DNA of 64,000 nt from Acinetobacter sp. SFB (GTDB taxonomy: Bacteria; Pseudomonadota; Gammaproteobacteria; Pseudomonadales; Moraxellaceae). Under the pieces are notes generated by a model. It saw nothing but the letters and a program-made list of their open reading frames with translations. It did no database searches and was not told the origin of the DNA. Positions 17,576 through 25,104 of the stretch are shown here, piece by piece. The position numbers and the translations under genes are program-made. Numbering within the stretch: the stretch's first letter is position 1; each line of letters begins with the position of its first letter. Location of the stretch: positions 1-64,000 of the forward strand of contig NZ_LSZH01000014.1 of the NCBI RefSeq assembly GCF_001647545.1. Direction: 5' to 3'.

Positions 17576-18175
17576 TTAAGTATTTACCTGTAATTTTTTA
17601 GCCACATCACCTAATCGTTTGCCCTGCTCTTCACACAAGACTTTTTCATCCTGGCTTAAACCTAAATCATGACGTGGACCACTGACATGGCTTGCACCAT
17701 ACGGCGTACCACCCGATTTGGTATTGGATAATGCAGGATTGGCATTCGGTAATCCCATAATCATCATGCCGTGATGGAACAAGGGCGGCAGCATGGTCAA
17801 TAATGTGCTTTCCTGTCCGCCGTGCATGGAACCCGATGAGGTAAAGACACAGGCCGGTTTTTGATGTAAAGCACCATTCAGCCAAAGACTGGTGGTCTGA
17901 TCCCAAAAATATTTCATCTCCGATGCCATATTGCCAAAACGGGTTGGCGAACCGAGTGCCAAACCGGAACAGTTTGCCAAATCATCTAAAGTACAATAAA
18001 TATCCCCCTCAGCAGGAATACTTGGCTCCGCTTGTTTGACCACTGTTGATAAATTGGGAACAGTGCGGATTTTTACAGCCATACCTGCAGATTCAATGCC
18101 GTTGGCAATTAAATAGGCCATTTCTTTCGTTGAACCATATTTGCTGTAATATAAAACAAGGACATAAGGCTGCAT
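17576..18175 (-). CDS. wrbA: NAD(P)H:quinone oxidoreductase, WrbA type
   Basis: Flavodoxin-fold FMN enzyme that reduces quinones by two electrons. The start MQPYVLVLYYSK gives 199 residues, the normal WrbA length; five upstream codons are in frame without better signals. The FMN phosphate loop SKYGSTKEMA (11-20), the isoalloxazine contact SPTRFGNM (about 80-87) with FWDQT, and the SSGSMHGGQE loop (about 112-121) are all present. It converges with the zinc-ribbon gene and diverges from yihY. Confidence 0.92.
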   Translation of the reverse strand: MQPYVLVLYYSKYGSTKEMAYLIANGIESAGMAVKIRTVPNLSTVVKQAEPSIPAEGDIYCTLDDLANCSGLALGSPTRFGNMASEMKYFWDQTTSLWLNGALHQKPACVFTSSGSMHGGQESTLLTMLPPLFHHGMMIMGLPNANPALSNTKSGGTPYGASHVSGPRHDLGLSQDEKVLCEEQGKRLGDVAKKLQVNT

Positions 18176-18289
18176 AATTTTTATAAACAAAGCTAAAAAA
18201 GAAAACTATACGGTATTTTTCCTTTTTTTTGGTTAAGCTTGATCATGAAAATTCATAAAGATGATTAAAAAAATTGAGACTTTATACCC

Positions 18290-19537
18290 ATGTTAGAAAA
18301 GTATTTAAAAAAACTCCCTTTTTATGACAAGACTTGGTTTCAGTTTGTTTTATTTGTCATAAGACGTTTTGAAGCCGATCGTTGCCGTGAACAGGCAGGT
18401 TCCTTAACCTATACCACGCTATTTGCAGTGGTGCCCATGCTGACTGTTTTCCTGGTCATCATTTCTTCCATTAAAGCGCTTGAGCCGGCAAGGCAACAAT
18501 TACAACAACTGATTTATAGTAATTTCTTACCCCGAACCACGATTGCGTTTGATAAAGCCTTCAATGCCTTTACCGATAAATCCAGTAATCTGACCATCAT
18601 CGGGATTATATTTCTGTTTATCACCACAGTCATGATGCTGACCAGTATCGAAACAGTATTTAACCGGATTTGGCGCGTTCGTGAAACGCGTGGCGGCATT
18701 ATTGGATTCATGCGTTATTGGACCATTATCTCCCTTGGTCCAATTGTATTGGGCAGTGCCTTCGTTATTTCCTCTGCTGTAGCCTCATTCAATGTACTGA
18801 GCAATAATTTTGCCGGTTATGAATTAAATGGCGAGTTTATTTTTTGGGGGATTTCCTTTGTCCTGACCATTGTGGGTTTTTTCATTTTAAATTGGACCAT
18901 TCCCAACCGTAGTGTTCCCATCAAGGCAGCCTTGATTGCCGGTACATTTAGTGCGGTGGTTTTTGAACTATTAAAGAGTCTGTTTGGCGTAATCATGTCC
19001 AATTTCACCAGTTATGAAATTGTCTATGGCGCTTTTGCTGCCGTGCCGATTTTCCTGTTATGGATTTTCTTGTCCTGGAATATTGTCTTGTTAGGGGTTG
19101 AAATCAGTTATGCATTGACAGCCTTTTATTCAGGCAAAGAACAGAAACGCCATCCGGTGATTATGCTGCTGGATTTATTGGAACTGTTTTATAAAAAACA
19201 GCTCAAAGGCGAAAGTGTCTCGGATGAAGAAGCGTTGAGTATTTTGGGCCGTGGAGAAATTGGACGCTGGCCTTCTTATGTACTGATGCTGGAAAAACAA
19301 AACCTGGTTAAACGTACTGATAAAGATGAGTTTGTTCTTGCAAGAAATTTGGATCACGTCGATTTCTGGAGTTTTTATACCCAGTTACCCTACCCGCTCC
19401 CACGCCGTCAGGATATGGGTAATATTCACCCTGACGATGAATGGATGCAAAAACTGGGACCTGCACTGATCGACGCAGATGACTTTCTTGCAGCCAAACT
19501 GGCAATTCCCTTATCCAAAATTCTGGAACAAAAATAA
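18290..19537 (+). CDS. YihY/BrkB-family inner-membrane protein
   Basis: 415-residue polytopic membrane protein of the YihY/BrkB (formerly 'RNase BN') family. Six hydrophobic segments span roughly residues 30-275. The family hallmark DRCREQAGSLTYTTLFAVVP stretch is at about 28-48, with RIWRVRETRG near 125. A cytosolic C-terminal part (285-415) contains a winged-helix-like segment, which is common in proteobacterial members. Transport substrate is unknown; the old RNase BN assignment is not supported for this family. It is transcribed alone. Confidence 0.88.
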   Translation: MLEKYLKKLPFYDKTWFQFVLFVIRRFEADRCREQAGSLTYTTLFAVVPMLTVFLVIISSIKALEPARQQLQQLIYSNFLPRTTIAFDKAFNAFTDKSSNLTIIGIIFLFITTVMMLTSIETVFNRIWRVRETRGGIIGFMRYWTIISLGPIVLGSAFVISSAVASFNVLSNNFAGYELNGEFIFWGISFVLTIVGFFILNWTIPNRSVPIKAALIAGTFSAVVFELLKSLFGVIMSNFTSYEIVYGAFAAVPIFLLWIFLSWNIVLLGVEISYALTAFYSGKEQKRHPVIMLLDLLELFYKKQLKGESVSDEEALSILGRGEIGRWPSYVLMLEKQNLVKRTDKDEFVLARNLDHVDFWSFYTQLPYPLPRRQDMGNIHPDDEWMQKLGPALIDADDFLAAKLAIPLSKILEQK

Positions 19538-19594
19538 AACTTTAGCTATTTCAGCCCGCCAATTATTGAAAAATTTTACTTAATATAGAAACGT

Positions 19595-19986
19595 TTATCC
19601 TTCCTCCTTAAAAGTGGAAGGATAAATCGATAACCCAAGCACAGAAATAACAAAACCTAAAATAACTGGCCCACGATAATTCAGCTGCTTGGCGAGTATT
19701 GAAAAGACAATCGTCAGCGGTGGCTATAAATAATTGATCATCGCACTAATCAGCACCTGATCATGGTTTTGTGACAGAGCAATCGAAAGCAAAATAGAAT
19801 CTCAGATGCCACAAATAAAGCGCCACCACCCCACAGATAAGCTTTCGACATGTGCTGAAAAGCGGCAGTCCATGCAACCCTAAAATAGCCATGATAAATC
19901 AGGGCTATGGCTGAAATAGGACTTAAAGATTCAGTAATCAGTTTAATCACTGCAACCAGACTTACCCAAATCAGGATAGAGGACAA
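19595..19986 (-). pseudogene. decayed EamA/YddG-like amino-acid exporter fragment
   Basis: Reading the minus strand piecewise gives SSILIWVSLVAVIKLITESL, SPISAIALIYH, then AYLWGGGALFVASEILFCF, and after a frameshift ISAMINYL-stop-PPLTIVFSIL and ending GLSIYPSTFKEEG. The order follows the first half of aromatic amino-acid exporters such as YddG, where NYLWPSLTI is conserved; here the Trp codon has become TAG. Only about 130 codons survive. It sits next to an intact EamA gene (20016-20936) of a different subgroup. No other gene is visible in this 480-base gap. Confidence 0.7.
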
Positions 19987-20015
19987 GCCAATTCAAGTGG
20001 CTTGATTGACTGCTT

Positions 20016-20936
20016 TTATGTGTTGCTATATTTCGGCTTCAACCAACCCTGTAAACTCACCACCAATACGCCCGTCATCACCATGACTGTACCGATAATA
20101 AAATTCATTTCGATGCGTTCATTCAGCAACAATACGCCAAACAGCATGCCAAATAACGGCGTTAAAAATGAAAACACACCCAAACGTGAAGCCAAATAAC
20201 TTTTCAGCAGCCAGAACCAGATCAGATAACTGGCAAATGAAATGGCCACGCTATGAAAAATCAAACTGCCAATCGCAAGTGCTGTCCAATGAATGCTGGC
20301 TTGTCCCAAAATAAAAGTTAAAGGAAACAGCAATACAAAACCACCGGCCAACTGATAGAACAAAGTCTGGGTCGCCGGTGCATCAGAAAGCTTGCTTAAA
20401 CGGATGGCAACCGTGGTGGCTGCCCAGAGGATGCCTGCCAATAATGCCAAAAAATCTCCAAACAGCATTTGTGATAGGTCGTGTAATGAACTACCGTCAC
20501 GTCCAATAAACGTGACCACGATGCCTAAAAATGCGATAAAAATACCGCACCACTGCAAAACAGATAAACGTTCAGAAGGCAATTTCCAGTGCAAACCCAA
20601 AGCCACAAAAATAGGTGCGGTATAAAGCAGCACAACAGTATGCGATGCAGAAGTAAAGCGGATGGCTTGAGCAAGCATAAAAAACTCAGCGGCAAATAAT
20701 ACAGCCACCGCCAAGCCCGGATACAAATATTCTTTGCTCCACAGTGAGTTCCCTTCTGCAAGCTTGATCAGTGGATAAACCATCAAGGCAGAAAGTCCTG
20801 ATCGCAAGGCAACTTGCATTAAAGAAGAAATATCAGGCGCCGCCATTTTTAAGATAACTTGTTGTAAGCCCCAAAGAATACACAAGCCAAACATGATGCT
20901 CGATGCTTGTACATCCAGCACCTTACGTTCTATCAC
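20016..20936 (-). CDS. EamA-family (drug/metabolite) transporter
   Basis: 306-residue inner-membrane exporter with ten predicted membrane segments arranged as two EamA repeats (about 12-140 and 165-300). GLCILWGLQQVILK opens the first repeat, and GILWAATTVAIR opens the second. The signature VVLLYTAPIFVALGLHW and FSFLTPLFGMLFGVLLLNE blocks are intact. Substrate is unknown; relatives export amino acids or metabolites. It is monocistronic and lies 30 bases from a decayed exporter of the same superfamily, which suggests past redundancy rather than an operon. Confidence 0.88.
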   Translation of the reverse strand: MIERKVLDVQASSIMFGLCILWGLQQVILKMAAPDISSLMQVALRSGLSALMVYPLIKLAEGNSLWSKEYLYPGLAVAVLFAAEFFMLAQAIRFTSASHTVVLLYTAPIFVALGLHWKLPSERLSVLQWCGIFIAFLGIVVTFIGRDGSSLHDLSQMLFGDFLALLAGILWAATTVAIRLSKLSDAPATQTLFYQLAGGFVLLFPLTFILGQASIHWTALAIGSLIFHSVAISFASYLIWFWLLKSYLASRLGVFSFLTPLFGMLFGVLLLNERIEMNFIIGTVMVMTGVLVVSLQGWLKPKYSNT

Positions 20937-21043
20937 TATTTTTTCCTTGAAACTTAGCGTATTTTTACGCGTCCAAAGCTACGCTAAGCCTCTCAATTTT
21001 GAAATTGAAGATAATTTGAAAAGTATTTTGCATCATATCTATT

Positions 21044-21073
21044 AAAAAAAGACCGCCTAAGCAGTCCTTTTTT
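21044..21073 (-). terminator. Rho-independent terminator of the FAH-family gene
   Basis: Read on the minus strand: AAAAAAGGACTGC / GCGGTCTTTTTTT around a TTAG loop, just beyond the stop. Confidence 0.85.
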
Positions 21074-21084
21074 CCATTCAAGGC

Positions 21085-21726
21085 TTAAGCCTCAACATAG
21101 GTTTTCCAGACAAAATCCTGGGTTTGACCTTGTAAGGTCATGGTTAATTGATCCCCTGCTTTTAAGGCCGCCACACCTGATGGCGTACCCGTCATCACTA
21201 CATCACCCGGCTCTAAAGTAAAGACCTGACTGATGTCGGCAAGCAAAGTCGCAATATCAAAAATCAATAAAGAAGTATCACCTTTTTGACGCAGCTCATC
21301 ATTGACCTGCAAGGTGTAATGTACGTCTTTCCAGTCTTTCACTTCTGAAAGTGCCACCCAGTCTGCCAACACACACGAACCATCATAGGCTTTGGCACGT
21401 TCCCAAGGCTGACCTTTCTTCTTTAAATTATCTTGCAAATCTCGCAGGGTCAAATCCAAACCTAAAGTTACTGCACCGACTGCTTGCAGGGCTTTGGCTG
21501 GGTCAGTTTCTGCTTTTAAAGTACGGTCAATCCTTAAGCTGAGTTCACATTCATAGTGGCAATTGCCCCATGCCGGGTTCCATGAAATACCTTGTTCTAA
21601 ACTCGCCAAACTGCTGGGTGGCTTAATAAATAAAACGGGACGATCAGGAATAGCATTGCCTAATTCTTTGGCATGGTCTGCATAGCTACGACCGACACAG
21701 ACAATTTTAGATGGACGTGTATTCAT
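21085..21726 (-). CDS. fumarylacetoacetate hydrolase-family protein
   Basis: 213-residue FAH-fold protein. IVCVGRSYADHAKELGN opens the domain. The divalent metal ligands are in HYECELSLRI (two Glu, about residues 58-62) with a later Asp in LTLRDLQ, and the conserved GDVVMTGTPSGV closing motif is near 178. The size and motifs match the acylpyruvase / oxaloacetate decarboxylase-tautomerase (YcgM/FAHD1) group rather than true fumarylacetoacetase. No aromatic-degradation genes lie nearby, so a housekeeping metabolite-repair role is likely. It is followed downstream by its own terminator. Confidence 0.9.
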   Translation of the reverse strand: MNTRPSKIVCVGRSYADHAKELGNAIPDRPVLFIKPPSSLASLEQGISWNPAWGNCHYECELSLRIDRTLKAETDPAKALQAVGAVTLGLDLTLRDLQDNLKKKGQPWERAKAYDGSCVLADWVALSEVKDWKDVHYTLQVNDELRQKGDTSLLIFDIATLLADISQVFTLEPGDVVMTGTPSGVAALKAGDQLTMTLQGQTQDFVWKTYVEA

Positions 21727-21764
21727 GATCTTCCCTTTTAATTTACCTTTAAATATTTTAAAAC

Positions 21765-22262
21765 TTATTTTTTAAATGTATTTTCAAATACGGTTTGATC
21801 CGCAGCATGCGCAAAAGCACGTTTCGGTATAATAATGACGGTACGGTTTTTCAGTTCGATCATATAGGTCAGCTTACCTATAGCGAAATTTTGCACTTCA
21901 CTATAGTTGAATATCTGCTTACGACCATTGGCATAAATTTCGGCATAATCCTGAAATAATTCGATGCCCTGTTCACTTTTACCAAACTGGTATTTTACAA
22001 ATTGACGTTTAAACATCATCGGTAAAAACCAGTAACGCATAATCAATTGCAGAATTAAAAAGAAAGCGCCAAGCGCCACGTAATAGCGACCTACGCCATT
22101 AAAGCCGAGGTAAAAACCCCACACAATAATTCCGATACTCACCAATGGGGTAATAAAACGAGTTAATTGTTTTTTACCAAAAGTCGCAAGGGCAAAACCA
22201 TCCTGTGATTCTTCCAGGTTTAAGGAATAACGTAGTGATAGCGCGGGCTGGGTCTCTGACAT
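21765..22262 (-). CDS. YcxB-like membrane protein
   Basis: 165-residue protein with two adjacent hydrophobic segments (about residues 38-58 and 62-85) and a C-terminal YcxB-like domain: FGKSEQGIELFQDYAEIYANGRKQ..., a NYSEVQNFAIGK strand, MIELKNRTVIIIPKRAF and a final FENTFKK helix. This matches the YcxB family, whose function is unknown. It is upstream of the FAH-family gene on the same strand with a 38-base gap, so the two are probably co-transcribed. Confidence 0.8.
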   Translation of the reverse strand: MSETQPALSLRYSLNLEESQDGFALATFGKKQLTRFITPLVSIGIIVWGFYLGFNGVGRYYVALGAFFLILQLIMRYWFLPMMFKRQFVKYQFGKSEQGIELFQDYAEIYANGRKQIFNYSEVQNFAIGKLTYMIELKNRTVIIIPKRAFAHAADQTVFENTFKK

Positions 22263-22426
22263 ATTTCATCATCAAATTATTACAACAATTAAGCTAGATA
22301 TTACACCAGATTAGCCTTTTCCTTGTTGTTTTTACCGGCCAAAATTACATAAGTTTGCTTCCCAATGCTGTAAAAATTGATTAAAACATCAGCATTCACT
22401 GATAAAAAGCATAAACAGGATGTGAT

Positions 22427-23731
22427 ATGCAAACCCATAAAAAAAAATGCAGCCTATTGATTCTGTGCTGCCTGATTGGCATGCAGACTTCTGCAAAAAT
22501 CATTCAATGGAAAGAACAGATTCCCAGTAGCTTAAGTGTATTTCAAGGTAAGGCGCAAACACTGGCAGATTTGACTGCAAACCGTATTTTGATTTATGCC
22601 CATCCTGCACAGGCAATTACTTTGCCGACCTTCAAAAATCCGCAAAGTATGACAGGCAAATTTTATACTGGTGCAGTCGTTGTTCCTGCAAATAGCCAAA
22701 ACGTAGCGCGGCTTTTAAGCAACTACAGCCAGTACAATGCACTATTTCCGGTATTAAAGTCTGCAAAGCTCTTGGAGCAACAAGGCAACATTACCCAGAT
22801 GAAATATCAGGTGTCGATCCCCACCCCCATTCCAATCTTGAACTTTAAAGAAAATGTGCTGATGCAGCATCATTTAACAGCCAATAGTATTTCCACCATT
22901 GTACTGGATGCCCCGATTCCTTACGGCGCGGGTAAAATTGAATGGTTTGATTTAGGTGGAAACAAGACTTTAATTACCGTTACTCAATGGGGCGACTTAA
23001 ACCATCCCAAAGGTTTTTTATTCAGCACCATTTTAAATGCCCTTCCAGAGGCCAAACTGGGTATTCCATCTGGCACCAACGCTTTTTTATTAGAAGCCTT
23101 GCAACAATATTTTAAAACGCCTAGCTCTCAAATTCTCAAAACTGGAGAATTACCTGACACCCCATTAAGCTCAAGTCAGGTTCAAAAAATTGCAGCATTG
23201 AGCCAGTTCTCGCAAGAACCCGTCTCGTTTATTTTGCCATCCAATAAAGTCCGCTATTCGCATGGCCTGGAAAGCATGCGTTTTAGTAGCAGCTATCAAT
23301 ATTTTGCCAAAAGCCCACAACAGTTACAGCATTGGCTGAGTGTGCCTGCTTATCAGGAACTTTTTCCACGCCAGATTAAAAACATCGAAATCAAAAAAAT
23401 TGATCCCAACACCTTTGATGCAGATTATAAAATTTCAGTCGGCTTGGGCGTAATCAGTATTCCATTCGATTTTAAGCTGCGTTTTGATTACCCCAACAGC
23501 TTAGAAAATGAGTTTCAGGCCGTCGGTGGCGATTTAAAATTTGTCAAAGGCGGAATGCAGCTGATTCCTCAAGGCAACGGTACTTTATTAAAGATCACCA
23601 GCGCCATGAAAATTCACGACAAAGCACCATTCCTGCTGCGGGCGATGCGCAGCATGCCTTATCATGACATGTTGCCTGCGTTGGGTGGCAATACCGTCTT
23701 GGCATTAAAGATTAAGCAGAAGATGAAATAA
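22427..23731 (+). CDS. secreted protein with two SRPBCC/START-like domains
   Basis: 434 residues with a lysine-rich, hydrophobic signal peptide (1-23). Two copies of a polyketide-cyclase/START-like pattern follow: residues about 70-240 with YSQYNALFPVLKSAKLLEQQ, and about 290-434 with VPAYQELFPRQIKNIEIKKI and a Gly-rich GGDLKFVKGGM strand pair. The YxxYxxLFP motif in both halves suggests an internal duplication. The fold binds lipids or other hydrophobic ligands in other proteins, so a periplasmic lipid or ligand carrier is possible, but this is inference. It is monocistronic, divergent from the YcxB-like gene. Confidence 0.65.
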   Translation: MQTHKKKCSLLILCCLIGMQTSAKIIQWKEQIPSSLSVFQGKAQTLADLTANRILIYAHPAQAITLPTFKNPQSMTGKFYTGAVVVPANSQNVARLLSNYSQYNALFPVLKSAKLLEQQGNITQMKYQVSIPTPIPILNFKENVLMQHHLTANSISTIVLDAPIPYGAGKIEWFDLGGNKTLITVTQWGDLNHPKGFLFSTILNALPEAKLGIPSGTNAFLLEALQQYFKTPSSQILKTGELPDTPLSSSQVQKIAALSQFSQEPVSFILPSNKVRYSHGLESMRFSSSYQYFAKSPQQLQHWLSVPAYQELFPRQIKNIEIKKIDPNTFDADYKISVGLGVISIPFDFKLRFDYPNSLENEFQAVGGDLKFVKGGMQLIPQGNGTLLKITSAMKIHDKAPFLLRAMRSMPYHDMLPALGGNTVLALKIKQKMK

Positions 23732-23763
23732 TTCTTTAATAGATTTACTTTATGCTGGACACA

Positions 23764-23787
23764 AAAAAACCGCAATTAAGCGGTTTC
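23764..23787 (-). terminator. terminator after tRNA-Arg copy 1
   Basis: On the minus strand GAAACCGC / GCGGTTTTTTT with a TTAATT loop lies about 35 bases downstream of the tRNA. A near-identical copy follows tRNA-Arg copy 2. Confidence 0.8.
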
Positions 23788-23819
23788 TTCCAGTTTTACA
23801 TCTGTCGATGTGATCAAGT

Positions 23820-23896
23820 TGGTGCGCTCAGAGAGATTCGAACTCCCGACCCCTTAGTTCGTAGCCAAGTGCTCTATCCAGCTGAGCTATGAGCGC
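23820..23896 (-). tRNA. tRNA-Arg(ACG), copy 1
   Basis: 77 nt including an encoded CCA. Acceptor GCGCTCA pairs with TGAGCGC. The D arm AGCTCAGCTGGATAGAGC, the seven-base anticodon loop CTACGAA (anticodon ACG, read as ICG) and the T loop TTCGAAT are intact. It is one of three identical copies. Its 3' flank is duplicated at copy 2. Confidence 0.95.
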
Positions 23897-24118
23897 GACG
23901 TCTTGATGTGCTGCATTATACGCGTTTTTAACTTTCTGTTAAGTGATTTTTAACAAATCCGTAACCAAGTGGACAGTTATTGGGCAAAATTGGATTTTTC
24001 ATCTATTTTTTAAACAAAACCTATGTTCGTCATTTTCCATCAGATCAAAACTGATCCGATAAAAAACCATGATTTAATGATTTATATTCCCCATTCTATC
24101 CATTTCCACCTTTCCTAC

Positions 24119-24470
24119 TCACTGGTAATAACTGCACACCCCAGCACTTGAGCTGACCAAGTGATGCCTTAATGAAAAAGCCATAGAAGCTAAACCCTCA
24201 GCAAGTAAACGTTTATCTGTACCTAGGATAATTGAAAAAGTCATCCAACCAAGTTCATCAACCAGATCATGTTTGAAAAGTGTCTGTGTCATATTGGACT
24301 GCCATGAACTTTGACATCAGCACCTGCTGAAGCTTTAAGCTTCTTCAGATCATCGACATTTTTCAAAAAGACAAAACAAGGTGTTCTTTTCTAAAATAAT
24401 ATCTATGGACGGCATCCATTTTTGCCTAATGGTATCGAATACTTCTTTCAATGCCATAAAGTTCAGACGC
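24119..24470 (-). pseudogene. decayed RibD C-terminal / DHFR-family gene
   Basis: On the minus strand a clear C-terminal reading remains: NMTQTLFKHDLVDELGWMTF, then SIILGTDKRLLAEG and a tail ending HLVSSSAGVCSYYQ, stop. The LVDEL...ILG...KRLxAEG pattern is that of the dihydrofolate-reductase/RibD_C family. Just upstream DDLKKLKASAGADVKVHG is readable in another frame, so at least one indel separates them, and the N-terminal half is unrecognisable. It sits between two tRNA-Arg copies inside a duplication. The remaining sequence of this 600-base interval shows nothing else I can support. Confidence 0.6.
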
Positions 24471-24496
24471 AAAAAAACCGCAACATGTGCGGTTTC
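24471..24496 (-). terminator. terminator after tRNA-Arg copy 2
   Basis: Minus-strand GAAACCGC / GCGGTTTTTTT with an ACATGTT loop. The stem is the same as at copy 1 and only the loop differs. Confidence 0.8.
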
Positions 24497-24528
24497 TTCC
24501 ATTTTTACATCTGTCGATGTGTTCAAGT

Positions 24529-24605
24529 TGGTGCGCTCAGAGAGATTCGAACTCCCGACCCCTTAGTTCGTAGCCAAGTGCTCTATCCAGCTGAGCTATG
24601 AGCGC
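24529..24605 (-). tRNA. tRNA-Arg(ACG), copy 2
   Basis: 77 nt, identical in sequence to copies 1 and 3, with encoded CCA and anticodon ACG. The downstream flank (about 24471-24528) is nearly the same as that of copy 1, marking a duplicated unit. Confidence 0.95.
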
Positions 24606-24653
24606 GTACTTGAGTTGCCTTTCAGCATTCGTTACATTTACGTTTAACTTGAT

Positions 24654-24730
24654 TGGTGCGCTCAGAGAGATTCGAACTCCCGACCCCTTAGTTCGTAGCC
24701 AAGTGCTCTATCCAGCTGAGCTATGAGCGC
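24654..24730 (-). tRNA. tRNA-Arg(ACG), copy 3
   Basis: 77 nt, identical to copies 1 and 2, with encoded CCA. It is 48 bases upstream of copy 2 and 15 bases downstream of tRNA-Ser, so copies 3 and 2 are probably cut from one precursor with tRNA-Ser. Confidence 0.95.
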
Positions 24731-24745
24731 ATTTCAAGTTATTCG

Positions 24746-24837
24746 TGGCGGTGAGAGAGGGATTCGAACCCTCGGTGGGCTTTAAGACCCACGCTCCCTT
24801 AGCAGGGGAGTACCTTCAGCCACTCGGCCACCTCACC
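24746..24837 (-). tRNA. tRNA-Ser(GCT)
   Basis: 92 nt with a long variable arm, as expected for a class II tRNA. Acceptor GGTGAGG pairs with TCTCACC (one G-T pair), then discriminator G and encoded CCA. The anticodon loop is CTGCTAA (anticodon GCT, reading AGC/AGU). It is the first gene of the minus-strand tRNA cluster. Confidence 0.95.
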
Positions 24838-25104
24838 GTAACGAGCCGCCATAATACAAACTAAACTCTACTTCTTCAAGTGACATTTCAAAAATTTCCA
24901 ATATTTTTAATCAATCATCTATTTTTTAAACGATTTCCTGGCTTATTGCCCTATTTTCTCGCTTTTCTCGACAGTTGCTCGTGTGAAATGTGCGGCTTCC
25001 CTGTAAAATTGGAATTGAAAACACAATATTGCAATCATTTTCGTGCAGTATCATGCTGCATGACTTATGCTAATCCTATCTTCTGACATGAAGCCAAAGA
25101 CATT

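Noticed and set aside
23900..24470. Integrase or phage attachment region at the tRNA cluster
   Set aside because: The only readable protein debris is of the RibD_C/DHFR type. No integrase-like motif was found, so only a duplication is claimed.
24880..25086. 68-codon open frame before rnr
   Set aside because: Phe/Cys-rich translation of AT-rich leader DNA, no ribosome-binding site and no family resemblance.
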